DNA of 64,000 bases from Bordetella genomosp. 4. GTDB lineage: Bacteria > Pseudomonadota > Gammaproteobacteria > Burkholderiales > Burkholderiaceae_B. The notes under the pieces were generated by a model. The model saw only the letters and a program-made list of their open reading frames with translations, had not been told where the DNA came from and made no database searches. The stretch lies in contig NZ_NEVQ01000022.1 of NCBI RefSeq assembly GCF_002261185.1, positions 496,001 to 560,000 of the forward strand, written 5' to 3'. The position numbers and the translations under genes were made by a program. Shown here in pieces: positions 24,956 to 33,598 of this stretch (the first letter of the stretch is position 1; the number at the start of each line of letters is the position of its first letter).

Positions 24956-25870
24956 TCATTGACCGCTGACTGCCCCGAACCTCTCCTCATACAGTTCGCG
25001 AACCCAGTCAATAAATACACGCACCCTCGGCGACAGCTGACGGTGAAACGGATAAAGGGCGGAGATCGGCAAATCGGGGCAACGCCATTCCGGCAGGACT
25101 TGGACCAGCCTGCCGGTCTTCAGGTGTTCTTCCAATCGAAACCGTGGCACCTGGATCAATCCGCAGCCGGCCAGCGCGGCGGTGGTATAGCATTCGGCAT
25201 CACTGACCGAGATCCAGCCGCTGGCTTCGAATTCTTGTACCTCTCCGTCCATGATCACGGAGAACGGGTAACGGTAGTTATTTCCGCGAGAGAAAAAACC
25301 TATCCCTTGATGCTGTTCCAGATCGCTGGGATGCTTCGGTGTGCCATATCGATTCAGATATTCCGGACTGGCGCAGATGATCTCTGGCAGGTCCGCCAAT
25401 TTTCTGGCGACCAGCGTAGAGTCGCGCGGCTGGCCCGCTCGCACTACGCAGTCGATACCCTCCTTGACCAAGTCGACGAGGCGATCGCCGCTGCTGAGCA
25501 CCACGTCGATATTCGGATAGCGCTCTCGAAACTCGGTGATGTGGGGTAATAGAATCATCGTCGCATGCACGCCATGCACGTCCAGCCGCAGCGTCCCGCG
25601 TGGATTGGCGACGTGCGTACTGAGAGACGCTTCGGCATCCTCGAGCTCGGCCAAGACACGCTTGCTGCGCTCATAGAAGGCTTGCCCATCCAAGGTCGGC
25701 TTGACGTGACGGGTCGTGCGATCCAGCAGTCGTGCCCCCAATCGGCTCTCCATCTGCTTGATGGCGTGTGTCGCGGTCGCACGAGGCAGATTCAGCATTT
25801 CTGCGGCTTCTGTAAAGCTGCCGAGTTCGACGATTCGATTGAACAGTTGCAGGGTGAGAAATCGATCCAT
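24956..25870 (-). CDS. LysR family transcriptional regulator
   Basis: 304 residues. N-terminal winged helix (FNRIVELGSFTEAAEMLNLP, about 10-29, then RATATHAIKQMESRLGARLLDR) and C-terminal periplasmic-binding-like effector domain. The style (LVDLVKEGIDCVVRAGQPRDST, WRCPDLPISALYPFHRQLSPRVR) matches the PecT/DmlR-like branch. It converges with the Bug receptor gene at a short palindrome near 24950-24968. Upstream it follows the lipoprotein hydrolase gene on the same strand with a 32-base gap, so they might share a transcript. Target unknown. Confidence 0.88.
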   Translation of the reverse strand: MDRFLTLQLFNRIVELGSFTEAAEMLNLPRATATHAIKQMESRLGARLLDRTTRHVKPTLDGQAFYERSKRVLAELEDAEASLSTHVANPRGTLRLDVHGVHATMILLPHITEFRERYPNIDVVLSSGDRLVDLVKEGIDCVVRAGQPRDSTLVARKLADLPEIICASPEYLNRYGTPKHPSDLEQHQGIGFFSRGNNYRYPFSVIMDGEVQEFEASGWISVSDAECYTTAALAGCGLIQVPRFRLEEHLKTGRLVQVLPEWRCPDLPISALYPFHRQLSPRVRVFIDWVRELYEERFGAVSGQ

Positions 25871-25902
25871 GGCGCGTCAGTCGTTACGTTAGTAGAAGCA
25901 CG

Positions 25903-27129
25903 CTAATCCAGCGCCGTGCGCGCCGATGGGCGAGGCAGGGCCAACTCTTCGGAGGACTCGTCCAGCACTTGGGCCATGATCTGATTCTGCCAATCGAAAT
26001 AAGGATTGAAGGTAAGCCGTGCGTGAATCTTTCCCGGCTCAATATAGCCCCAGTCAGAGAACCAGACAGGCGCCCCTTGCTCGCATTCGGTGCGCGCCGC
26101 TTCGGCCTGCCCATTCCAACACATACGCAGGCTACCGCTGGCGCCATACAAATCATTGCGCGGGGAAAACAGTACACCCATATGGGAAAACTGGCTGATC
26201 TGCAGTTCCGGCAGATAATCCGACCGCACCAAGACTCGTTGATCCTGCTGGAACAGGTCGCGATCTTTTCCATACCAGATTAACCGACTCGCCGGATGGG
26301 TGAACTGCGTGCCGAACACGTTCGACAAATAACTGCTATCGAGCACCGAATCATTTTCGGCCACGACCATCAGGACGGGCTTGCCATAAGGCGCGCCGCG
26401 CATTGCCAGCCGCACCGAGCGGCTGCTGCGGTAAAACTGTGCAAAGCCATTCGTTGGCACGTTCATATACCGTACAACAGTCTGCATCGGCCGGCCGTTA
26501 TCCGCCGCCAGCAGCCAAGGTCGGGCCCAACTGACCAGAGGCGCCAACCAGTCAAAGGAACTGTTCGACATAAAGGCGGGCGAAAAGAGCAGCAGCCCTT
26601 GGATGTCGGGATGCGCGTAGGCATAATCCAGGACCAGATTAGCGCCGGTCGAAAATCCACCCAGATAGACCTGATCGACGTCACGGCTCAAGGCCTGCGC
26701 TTGTTCTGCCACCACTCGGCGCCAGTCCTCCAGTGTCACATCCAACATGTCCTCTGGACGCGTACCATGTCCTGGCAGCAATACCGTACGAACCAGAAAG
26801 CCCTGATCAGCCAGCTGTTGGCCTATATCGTGAAAGGACCAGGGCGAGTCGCCCAACCCGTGAACGAGCAATATGCCTTTATGAGGCTGCCCTGCTGGCC
26901 GCCATTCATGGGGCGCATTCCATTCGATCTCCGCAACCTGGTCCGCGCCCTGAAAGGCGCGCCGCTGCTGCAGCAGCTGGACAGTATCCTGCCGATATGT
27001 GTCAAAGGAAATCTGACGCAGGGGAGCATCTGGACGCTCTGTCACAGCACATGCGGCAGTGATCAGCAAAGCGGCAATACCGAGCGCTGCACGGCCTGGC
27101 ATGTATATCCGACGACGGGTTGTTTTCAC
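25903..27129 (-). CDS. Alpha/beta hydrolase, probable lipoprotein
   Basis: 408 residues from GTG 27129, which gives the basic N-terminus MKTTRRR; an internal ATG at 27102 is an alternative. A lipobox LITAAC (Cys27) follows a hydrophobic helix, so it should be a lipid-anchored envelope protein. The hydrolase fold shows LLVHGLGDSPWSFHDIG (oxyanion HG), the lid-region GHGTRPEDML, and the nucleophile elbow GGFSTGANL (Ser about 174). This resembles lysophospholipase/carboxylesterase-like proteins. A second half of about 170 residues after the core is not assigned. Substrate not known. Confidence 0.82.
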   Translation of the reverse strand: MKTTRRRIYMPGRAALGIAALLITAACAVTERPDAPLRQISFDTYRQDTVQLLQQRRAFQGADQVAEIEWNAPHEWRPAGQPHKGILLVHGLGDSPWSFHDIGQQLADQGFLVRTVLLPGHGTRPEDMLDVTLEDWRRVVAEQAQALSRDVDQVYLGGFSTGANLVLDYAYAHPDIQGLLLFSPAFMSNSSFDWLAPLVSWARPWLLAADNGRPMQTVVRYMNVPTNGFAQFYRSSRSVRLAMRGAPYGKPVLMVVAENDSVLDSSYLSNVFGTQFTHPASRLIWYGKDRDLFQQDQRVLVRSDYLPELQISQFSHMGVLFSPRNDLYGASGSLRMCWNGQAEAARTECEQGAPVWFSDWGYIEPGKIHARLTFNPYFDWQNQIMAQVLDESSEELALPRPSARTALD

Positions 27130-27194
27130 AATGACATTCCCTATGCTTGCAGGGCGCTACAGTGGGGGCAGCCGCAAGCCGAATGTCACACGAT

Positions 27195-27707
27195 TCAAAT
27201 GGAAACTTTGAGCTTGCGATCCACGGCAAAACTACCGCTGCCACGCACTGCAATATACAGCGCTAGAAACAACATCAGCATGGGAAACTCTATGCCACGG
27301 TCAATCCACGGCCAGGTGGGCCCCAGTGCATAACAAATTCCCGCCATCTGCACGGTGATGGCTAACGCAACGGGACGAGCCCATAACCCGATCGCCAGCA
27401 TTACCGCACCGACGGTCTCAAGCAACATGACGAGAAACCCTAATTGCGGCGCAAACGGCAGCCCCATTACGTTCTGGATGAGGTTGATGGAGCCTGCCAT
27501 CGGATCGGCCATGGATCCATGAGAAATGCCCAGGGCCTTGGGCAGGCCGTGCGTGAACATGACGATGCCAAAGACCACCCGCAATACGGCGTACAGCACA
27601 GGTTCTGCACGGCTGTAGAACGAACCCAGTGCAGGAAACAACAGTCGCTCGGCAGACGGCGATGGATTTTCGGCAACAACGGGGGCAGTGGAATGAGAGA
27701 TTTGCAT
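27195..27707 (-). CDS. DoxX family membrane protein
   Basis: 170 residues with four predicted transmembrane helices. DoxX hallmarks: YAVLRVVFGIVMFTHGLPKAL (about 38-58), LLETVGAVMLAIGLWARPVAL (about 94-114) and a final helix LMLFLALYIAVRGSGSFAVDRKL. DoxX proteins are inner-membrane proteins linked to redox or metal stress in several bacteria; the activity here is unknown. It lies 10 bases after the DUF1097 gene and is probably co-transcribed with it. Confidence 0.85.
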   Translation of the reverse strand: MQISHSTAPVVAENPSPSAERLLFPALGSFYSRAEPVLYAVLRVVFGIVMFTHGLPKALGISHGSMADPMAGSINLIQNVMGLPFAPQLGFLVMLLETVGAVMLAIGLWARPVALAITVQMAGICYALGPTWPWIDRGIEFPMLMLFLALYIAVRGSGSFAVDRKLKVSI

Positions 27708-27716
27708 GTCGCCGCC

Positions 27717-28223
27717 CTAAGAAACGAATTTCGCTTGACCTGCATTCTGGTGAATGCGCTTTTGCAGTGCATGCGCGAGAAACGCTGCTGTCGCCCCCAG
27801 CGTGGCTGCCACGGTCAGCATGGTGAATGCCGACATCGAAGGCGGCTGATGCGAGGCGAAATAGGCGACCAAACCGAGAAAGAAACCCAGCAGGTTGTTG
27901 AACACGGGCACTTTTGCCAACGAGAGGGCAATGCCGGTGACCGCAAAAACAACGGCACTGATTGCGTAGCCGCCAAGCAGTGGAGTGAGTACGGCCATTG
28001 CATGTGCGGCGCCAATACCTAAGGCCAGGCCGATCAACACGCAAGCCAGATTGATCGCGCCTTGTTTCAGGTTCACGCCGCGCGTGAAAAAAGAAATCCA
28101 GCCTACGAACATGGCCCATACCGGCACTTCCAGCGCTGCCGTGCTGAGCGTCGCCGCAGACGACGCGATGACCGCCTCGCCAATCACGACTTTCAAATGG
28201 GTAGATGTCGCGCTATTTGCCAT
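27717..28223 (-). CDS. DUF1097 domain-containing membrane protein
   Basis: 168 residues, five to six hydrophobic helices, with ALEVPVWAMFVGWISFFTRG near residue 29 as the DUF1097 mark (YcdZ-type). ATG 28223 has an excellent GGGAGG. Function of the family is not established. Operon with the DoxX gene. The 222 bases upstream (28224-28445) are A/T-rich in part and show no gene; promoters for this pair should be there. Confidence 0.78.
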   Translation of the reverse strand: MANSATSTHLKVVIGEAVIASSAATLSTAALEVPVWAMFVGWISFFTRGVNLKQGAINLACVLIGLALGIGAAHAMAVLTPLLGGYAISAVVFAVTGIALSLAKVPVFNNLLGFFLGLVAYFASHQPPSMSAFTMLTVAATLGATAAFLAHALQKRIHQNAGQAKFVS

Positions 28224-28445
28224 TGGAGCCTCCCTGAGACGCGCTCAGTCCTGTAGTAAACGATTGAGAGCTCAAACGGGCGGGGCCGTTTGCACCATGG
28301 GGAGCATGATGTCATTTGGCCAAAAATGAATAAATAGCGTGAAATTGCCTTGTTAATTCGAAAATAATCAACAATTAGGCGGATATGCGTATGTGCCTGC
28401 TGGGCTCGTCGAACTGCGAGCACGACGGAGGGCCAGGCACGCAGA

Positions 28446-29414
28446 TCACTCCACCCGCGCGCCCGAGGCTTTTACAACCTCTGCCCAGCGCTCCAGTGCC
28501 GCATCGACCTGCCGGCCAAAATCCTCAGGTGTAGAGACATAGGTGACAGCACCTTGCGCGGCAAATTTTTGCTGGATCTCCGGGGTATTCAACAACGCAC
28601 TGATATCGCGATTCATGAACTGAATCTTGTCCGCACTGACCCCGGACGCCGTGAACAATCCAAACCAAGGGTTCACATCGAATGAGGGATAGCCCTGTTC
28701 CGCAATCGTGGGAATATCAGGAGCGTTGGCGGATCGCTTGGCACTGGTCACGGCCAACGGCACCAGCGTTTTCGAATCGATGTAGCCCTTCACTGAAGGC
28801 AGACTGGTGAACACCACATCGATCTGGCCGCCCAGCAAGTCCTGAATCGCAGGGGCCGCGCCTCGATACGGTACGTGCGCCATTTTGACGTCGGCAGCGG
28901 AATTGAACATTTCTCCGAGCAGATGATTGACCGACCCATTGCCGGCGGAGCCATAGGTCACGCGGCCTTTTTTAGCGGCCTCGACCAGATCAGGCAGACT
29001 CTTGATGCCGGACTTGGGGCTGGTCACGGCAACAAATGGCAAGGTTGCCAGGGTCGCAACGGGCGTGAAGTCTTTCTTCACATCAAACGGCAAGTTCTTG
29101 TACAGCGCCGGATTGATCGCGTGCGAGCCCTCATAGCTCATCAACAAGGTGTACCCGTCATCGCCAGCGTTCACCACATATTCCATACCGATATTGCCGC
29201 CAGCGCCCGCCCGGTTTTCCACGACCACCGGTTGTTTCCATTTCTGCCCCAACGCCTGCGCCATGATGCGGGCCAGCGTATCCGATGCACCGCCGGGCGC
29301 TTGCGGCACGACCAGATGGACAGGCTTGTCGGGAAAGGTCTCTGCGGCGATGGCCGCCCCCAGCATACAGGCGGCAGCCAGAGCCGAACTCGCCATTTTC
29401 AGGATCATTCGCAT
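28446..29414 (-). CDS. Bug family tripartite tricarboxylate receptor (TctC-like)
   Basis: 322 residues from ATG 29414 (GGAG upstream); the frame's earlier start lacks a ribosome site and would overlap the dioxygenase promoter. Signal peptide about MRMILKMASSALAAACMLGAAIAAE. Bug loops: LVVPQAPGGASDTLAR and VENRAGAGGNIGMEYVVN, then TYGSAGNGSVNHLLGE for ligand closure. Divergent from a TauD/TfdA-type dioxygenase by 89 bases, with an inverted repeat GTATGATT/AATCATAC (29424-29431, 29448-29455) between. It may import the dioxygenase substrate; there is no membrane TctAB pair adjacent. Confidence 0.9.
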   Translation of the reverse strand: MRMILKMASSALAAACMLGAAIAAETFPDKPVHLVVPQAPGGASDTLARIMAQALGQKWKQPVVVENRAGAGGNIGMEYVVNAGDDGYTLLMSYEGSHAINPALYKNLPFDVKKDFTPVATLATLPFVAVTSPKSGIKSLPDLVEAAKKGRVTYGSAGNGSVNHLLGEMFNSAADVKMAHVPYRGAAPAIQDLLGGQIDVVFTSLPSVKGYIDSKTLVPLAVTSAKRSANAPDIPTIAEQGYPSFDVNPWFGLFTASGVSADKIQFMNRDISALLNTPEIQQKFAAQGAVTYVSTPEDFGRQVDAALERWAEVVKASGARVE

Positions 29415-29503
29415 CTTGTCTCCGTATGATTTATCGTTGTGTCTGTCAATCATACACATGACGACCGGCCATTCGGGACCGGCACGTCAAATACGGAGAC
29501 ACT

Positions 29504-30328
29504 ATGGAAACCCGGAAAATTGCAGGCGCGTTGGGAGCAGAGATCAGCGGCATCGACTTGCGCCAGAAGCTCGACGCCTCGCAAGCCCGCGCTGTGCGGC
29601 AGGCGTTGCTTGAGCATCAAGTCATTTTTCTGCGGGATCAAGACCTGACTAAACAGCAGTTTCTGGATTTCGCCAATGCCATGGGGACACCGATCGAATA
29701 CCCGTTCGTCAACGGGCTGGAAGGGTTTCCCCAAATCATCGAAGTCAAAAAGCTGGAAAACGAGCGCTCGAACTTCGGTGGAATCTGGCATTCGGACACC
29801 ACCTACCTGGAAGAGCCCCCGATGGGCTCCATGCTGCTGTCGCGCGAGATCCCGCCCTATGGCGGCGATACGCTGTTTGCCAATCAATACCTGGCCTACG
29901 AGACGCTATCCGACACGATGAAACGTCTATTGGACGGTTTGCAAGGCATCAGTACCTCTGCCAAGGCAGACGTGTCCCGCACCCGCGAAGACCGTATCAA
30001 GTCCGATGGCAAGAAAGAAGCCCCCCAAAACTACATTGCCGAGCACCCCATTGTGCGCACGCACCCGGAAACGGGCCGTAAATCGCTATATGTAAACGTG
30101 GCACACACCGCGGGCATCAAAGGCATGAGCGACCAGGAAAGCGCGTCGCTGCTGTCGTTCCTGTTCGAACACCAGGTCAAACCGGAGTTCACCTGTCGAT
30201 TTGTCTGGTCGCCGAACGCGATTGCGTTCTGGGACAATCGCTGCACCATGCATAACCCTATTAATGACTATCACGGGTTTCGCCGCGTCATGCACCGCAT
30301 CACGCTAAAAGGCGATCGGCCCAGCTGA
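29504..30328 (+). CDS. TauD/TfdA family Fe(II)/2-oxoglutarate dioxygenase
   Basis: 274 residues. The facial triad is visible: HSD in GIWHSDTTYLEEPP (His about 95, Asp about 97) and the distal His in IAFWDNRCTMHNPINDYHGF (about 247), with the 2-oxoglutarate-binding Arg in the following RRVMHRITL. N-terminus MetArg-poor GALGAEISGIDLRQKLD is standard. It hydroxylates an organic acid or ether using O2 and 2-oxoglutarate. ATG 29504 has GGAG eight bases upstream. Substrates in the family include taurine, 2,4-D and carnitine-like acids; none can be assigned. Partner Bug receptor is divergent. Confidence 0.92.
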   Translation: METRKIAGALGAEISGIDLRQKLDASQARAVRQALLEHQVIFLRDQDLTKQQFLDFANAMGTPIEYPFVNGLEGFPQIIEVKKLENERSNFGGIWHSDTTYLEEPPMGSMLLSREIPPYGGDTLFANQYLAYETLSDTMKRLLDGLQGISTSAKADVSRTREDRIKSDGKKEAPQNYIAEHPIVRTHPETGRKSLYVNVAHTAGIKGMSDQESASLLSFLFEHQVKPEFTCRFVWSPNAIAFWDNRCTMHNPINDYHGFRRVMHRITLKGDRPS

Positions 30329-30375
30329 ACATGTAACGGCCCGGGCATCCGATTAAAAAAAAAGACGCTCGCCCT

Positions 30376-30401
30376 GTAACCCAATCTCCCATTGCAGCGA
30401 A
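30376..30401 (+). promoter_or_regulatory. ECF (SigF-type) promoter of bufferin operon
   Basis: GTAACC (30376-30381) and CGAA (30398-30401) are separated by exactly 16 bases. GTAACC-N16-CGAA is the motif I recall for SigF-dependent promoters of Caulobacter, whose regulon includes bufferin genes. It lies 55 bases before the precursor start. The operon ends with a sigma factor of that type. Confidence 0.75.
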
Positions 30402-30455
30402 TTAGCTGATGTATCCGCTATGGATACCGCTGATCCAACCAATGGAGAGATTCAC

Positions 30456-30767
30456 ATGTCCGCAAAAACCACCGTCACGTCCGCGCTGCTTGCCAGCGCC
30501 GTCGCCACCGTCTTTGCCTCGCTCGCCCACGCCGCCCCTTTGACAAAGGCCGAGGCCGACGCGGCAGTCGCTGCAAAAAAAGAAAAATGCTACGGCGTCG
30601 CGCTGAAGGGGCAGAACGATTGCGCCGCAGGCCCCGGTACGACCTGCCAAGGCACCTCGACCATGGATTTCCAGGGCAATGCGTGGAAATTCGTCAAGGG
30701 CGGCACGTGCACCAGCATCATGACCCCGGGCGGGGGCCACGGCTCGCTGACCCCGATCAAATCCTGA
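30456..30767 (+). CDS. bufA1: Bufferin precursor, DUF2282 (BufA1) family
   Basis: 103 residues from ATG 30456 (GGAGAG upstream). Signal peptide about 1-26 ([18 protein letters not shown]). The mature part has four cysteines, at 45, 56, 64 and 85, in the DUF2282 pattern [20 protein letters not shown]. Family knowledge: these are ribosomally made, post-translationally modified peptides whose central cysteines are turned into thiooxazole-type heterocycles by the MNIO enzyme; they are exported and buffer copper or other metals in the periplasm. First gene of a six-gene operon with all known partner genes, which makes this call strong. Which cysteines are modified here is not shown. Confidence 0.92.
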   Translation: MSAKTTVTSALLASAVATVFASLAHAAPLTKAEADAAVAAKKEKCYGVALKGQNDCAAGPGTTCQGTSTMDFQGNAWKFVKGGTCTSIMTPGGGHGSLTPIKS

Positions 30768-30792
30768 TATCGGTCCGGCTAGGCAAACGGGG

Positions 30793-31719
30793 ATGGCCAT
30801 GGATGCTCCGATCGAGCTCGCGACGATGCGCGCCCGTGGCCACCCCTGGCCGTCGGCCGCTGCAGGACAACAACTGGCTGGCGTGAGCTTCAAACACGCA
30901 CATCTGCCGGACATTCTGGCAAATGCGCTGGTGGAGGGTTTTTTTGAGGTCCACGCCGAGAACTATATGGGCATGGGCGGCCCACCGCATCGCATGCTGA
31001 CGGCCATACGGCAAGACTATCCACTGTCCCTGCACGGCGTCTGCATGTCGATCGGCGGCCCGGATGAATTGGATAGCGGTCATCTGGCGCGCTTTCGGGA
31101 TCTGGTGCGCCGCTATGAACCCATGCTGGTGTCGGAGCACCTCGCTTGGTCCTCGCATGCGGGCACGTTTTTCAATGACTTGTTGCCGCTGCCCTATAAC
31201 CACGACACGCTGGCACACGTATGCTCGCACATCGCACAAGTACAGGATGCCATTGGACGGCCGCTGTTGCTGGAAAATCCGGCGACGTATGTCGCCTTTG
31301 CCTCCTCGACGATGAGCGAGCTCGACTTCCTCAAGATGATGGTGCAACGTACCGGTTGCGGGTTACTGCTCGACATCAACAATGTGTTCGTCTGCGCCAC
31401 CAACCACGGGTTCTCGGCGAGCGCCTATCTCGCAGATTTTCCGCTTGACCAGGTGGGCGAGATACATCTGGCGGGACATGGCTCGCAGGTCGACGATGAG
31501 GGCGATGCGCTGCTGATAGACGGGCATGATCGAGCCGTCGCCGATGTCGTCTGGGATCTCTATGACAGCGTCATCGCGCGTGGCGGACCAAGGCCTACCT
31601 TGATCGAATGGGACAGTGATTTGCCTGACTGGCCGATCCTGCGCGACCAGGCATCCCGGGCCCGCCAAATCATGGCGGCACACCGTGTCTCGCCACTGCG
31701 AGCCCATCATGTCGCATGA
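30793..31719 (+). CDS. bufB: MNIO family peptide-modifying enzyme, DUF692 (BufB)
   Basis: 308 residues, TIM-barrel multinuclear non-heme iron oxidase related to MbnB. Candidate iron ligands line up with the family: FFEVHAENYMG (about 50), LSLHGVCMSIGG (about 78), LVSEHLAWS, LLLENPATYV, LLDINNVFV with its Asp/Asn, EIHLAGH, and LIEWDSDLP. It oxidises cysteines of the DUF2282 precursor. Starts 25 bases after the precursor gene. The ribosome site is weak, and a second in-frame ATG (30799) is a possible start. Its stop lies inside the start of the DUF2063 gene (11-base overlap), so the pair is translationally coupled. Confidence 0.92.
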   Translation: MAMDAPIELATMRARGHPWPSAAAGQQLAGVSFKHAHLPDILANALVEGFFEVHAENYMGMGGPPHRMLTAIRQDYPLSLHGVCMSIGGPDELDSGHLARFRDLVRRYEPMLVSEHLAWSSHAGTFFNDLLPLPYNHDTLAHVCSHIAQVQDAIGRPLLLENPATYVAFASSTMSELDFLKMMVQRTGCGLLLDINNVFVCATNHGFSASAYLADFPLDQVGEIHLAGHGSQVDDEGDALLIDGHDRAVADVVWDLYDSVIARGGPRPTLIEWDSDLPDWPILRDQASRARQIMAAHRVSPLRAHHVA

Positions 31720-32494
31720 ATTCCTGACCTGCCATCCGCGCTACGCCACCTCATTCTCAATGGGGTTGATGGACCCGGCACTCGAGCCCTCGGACGATGT
31801 GATCGCCCACGCCGACAAGGGCGTGACGCGGCGATATAACGTGTACCGCAACAACGTGACCGTCAGCCTCATCGACGCGCTGGCCGCGATTTATCCCGCC
31901 GTGCAACGCATCACAGGGGTTGAGTTCTTTCGTGCGATGGCGCGATTTCATGTGAGGGCAACGCCGCCCACGTCCGTGCTGCTGTTCGAATACGGCCGGG
32001 ATTTCCCCGACTTTATCGAATCCTATACGTATGCGCGCGACATGCCCTGGCTAGCCGACATCGCGCGTATCGAACGCGCGTGGCTGGATGCGTATCATGC
32101 CGCGGACGCCGCCATTCTCGATATCGAGGCGCTGAGCGCTGTCGATCAAGCCATGCTGACGAACCTGCATTTCACCCCTCATCCCGCTACCCGGGTACTG
32201 AGGTCGATATATCCCGCAGTGACGATTTTCACCATGAACAAGACTGATGGGCCTGTATCGCCGCTGGACCTCAATGAAGCGGAAGACGCACTCATCACGA
32301 GACCCGATGCGGATGTCATCGTGTCTCGCTTGCCCGCAGGCGGTGCGGCTTTTCTGCTGTCCTTGATACAGGGCGCCACGCTGGAGGCAGCGGTCACAGC
32401 TGCCTTGGCAGAGGCGCCCTCTTTTGACCTCGCCTCCAATCTGGGCGGAATGATATCGGCGGGAGTGTTCTCCACTATCCAGAATGGAGATTGA
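31709..32494 (+). CDS. bufC: DUF2063 partner protein of MNIO enzyme (BufC)
   Basis: 261 residues from ATG 31709 (MSHEFLTCHPRYATSFSMG). The N-terminal about 95 residues are the DUF2063 domain (RRYNVYRNNVTVSLIDALAAIYPAVQRITG, FFRAMARFHV). In bufferin and similar pathways this protein binds the precursor and delivers it to the MNIO enzyme. The earlier in-frame start at 31616 lies inside bufB and is rejected. The C-terminal region is helical and not otherwise recognised. Overlap with bufB and the precursor's proximity support a complex of the two. Confidence 0.88.
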   Translation: MSHEFLTCHPRYATSFSMGLMDPALEPSDDVIAHADKGVTRRYNVYRNNVTVSLIDALAAIYPAVQRITGVEFFRAMARFHVRATPPTSVLLFEYGRDFPDFIESYTYARDMPWLADIARIERAWLDAYHAADAAILDIEALSAVDQAMLTNLHFTPHPATRVLRSIYPAVTIFTMNKTDGPVSPLDLNEAEDALITRPDADVIVSRLPAGGAAFLLSLIQGATLEAAVTAALAEAPSFDLASNLGGMISAGVFSTIQNGD

Positions 32495-32499
32495 GCGAT

Positions 32500-33030
32500 A
32501 TGTCAGCGTTACAAGAAAATCTATCGTCCAAGGGCAAGGGCGTGATGACGGTCATTGCCGCAACCAACCACTATGTGCAAAGGCTCGCCCGGCCGTGGTT
32601 CGTGCAGCTACTGCTGCGCGTCGCACTGGCCGTTCCGTTCTGGAGATCGGGCATACTAAAATGGCAAGGCTTCCTGCAGTTGAACGACATCGCCGTCACG
32701 TTGTTTACCGAGGAATTCCGGGTGCATCTGCCTGGTGGCCCTTATCCCTTTCCTGCACCGGCTGTGTTCGCCTTTCTGTCGGGATGCGCTGAGATCCTTT
32801 TCCCCGTGTTGCTAGTGCTGGGACTGGGAACACGGTTTGCGGCGATGGGGCTGTTTCTGATGACATGCGTCATTCAGCTGACCGTGCCGGACGGTTGGCC
32901 TGTCCACCTCACATGGGCCGCGATGGCCTGGGCCATTGCCGCCTGGGGACCGGGCAGAATATCCATTGATCATTTCCTGGCAGACTGTTCCCCCAGGGCG
33001 TTGAGAAAACCATGGCGTATACGTACCTAG
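32500..33030 (+). CDS. bufD: DoxX family membrane protein (BufD)
   Basis: 176 residues from ATG 32500; the frame also has TTG at 32491 but AATGGAGA (32483-32490) is well placed only for the ATG. Four hydrophobic helices with [21 protein letters not shown] and [28 protein letters not shown], the DoxX pattern. Bufferin operons regularly include a DoxX gene, presumed to act in membrane redox or export; its role is not proven. The sigma factor gene starts 1 base after its stop, so the genes are one transcript. Confidence 0.86.
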   Translation: MSALQENLSSKGKGVMTVIAATNHYVQRLARPWFVQLLLRVALAVPFWRSGILKWQGFLQLNDIAVTLFTEEFRVHLPGGPYPFPAPAVFAFLSGCAEILFPVLLVLGLGTRFAAMGLFLMTCVIQLTVPDGWPVHLTWAAMAWAIAAWGPGRISIDHFLADCSPRALRKPWRIRT

Positions 33031-33031
33031 C

Positions 33032-33598
33032 ATGACTCACGCAACGCAGCAGCAACAGGCCACCGAGTTTAGGCTCAGGACCCTGCTTTTAGCTGGCCTG
33101 GAAGGCGAGACGCAGTCCTATCATGCGTTTTTGCAGGCATTGGGTTCGCATCTGCGCGCCTTCCTGCGCAAGCGGCTGCACAACCAGCCGGCCGATGTCG
33201 AGGACCTCGTCCAGGAAATACTGATCGCTGTCCACAACGGCCGCCATACTTATCTACCCAGCCAACCGCTGACGGCTTGGGTTCATGCGATTGCGCGGTA
33301 CAAGATTGCCGACTATCTGCGCGGCCAGTCGCGTCACGAAAGGCGCAACGAACCCTTGGATGAGCAACACGAGATCTTTGCCGACACTGACGAACACGCC
33401 ACCCAGGCCAAGCGCGATGTCGAAAAATTACTGGCTCAATTGCCCGACCGGCATAGGCTGCCCATTTTGCATGTGAAGCTACAAGGATTGTCAGTGGCCG
33501 AGACCGCTCAACTAACCGGCCTGTCGGAATCCGCAGTCAAGGTAGGAATACACCGCGGGCTGAAAGCCCTGGCCGCAATGATACGAGGTGCACTATGA
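33032..33598 (+). CDS. sigF: ECF sigma factor, SigF type
   Basis: 188 residues. Region 2: [48 protein letters not shown]; region 4: [45 protein letters not shown]. In sequence and context it is the sigma that pairs with DUF1109/NrsF anti-sigma proteins. It probably recognises the GTAACC-N16-CGAA promoter before the bufA1 gene, so it drives its own operon in a positive loop held by NrsF until metal or redox stress releases it. Overlaps the nrsF start by 4 bases. Confidence 0.88.
   Translation: MTHATQQQQATEFRLRTLLLAGLEGETQSYHAFLQALGSHLRAFLRKRLHNQPADVEDLVQEILIAVHNGRHTYLPSQPLTAWVHAIARYKIADYLRGQSRHERRNEPLDEQHEIFADTDEHATQAKRDVEKLLAQLPDRHRLPILHVKLQGLSVAETAQLTGLSESAVKVGIHRGLKALAAMIRGAL

Noticed and set aside
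24950-24968. Palindrome CAGCGGTCATTGACCGCTG as a terminator
   Set aside because: The loop is only one to three bases and no T-run follows; it overlaps the LysR stop. It could be a chance or weak bidirectional element, so I did not list it.
27195-28223. DUF1097-DoxX pair as a second bufferin-like operon
   Set aside because: A DoxX gene is shared with bufferin operons, but no DUF2282, DUF692 or DUF2063 gene lies next to it, so there is no ground for that call.
30402-30914. Minus-strand frame opposite bufA1 and bufB
   Set aside because: Covers the promoter and precursor of an operon with strong evidence on the plus strand; no family motif.
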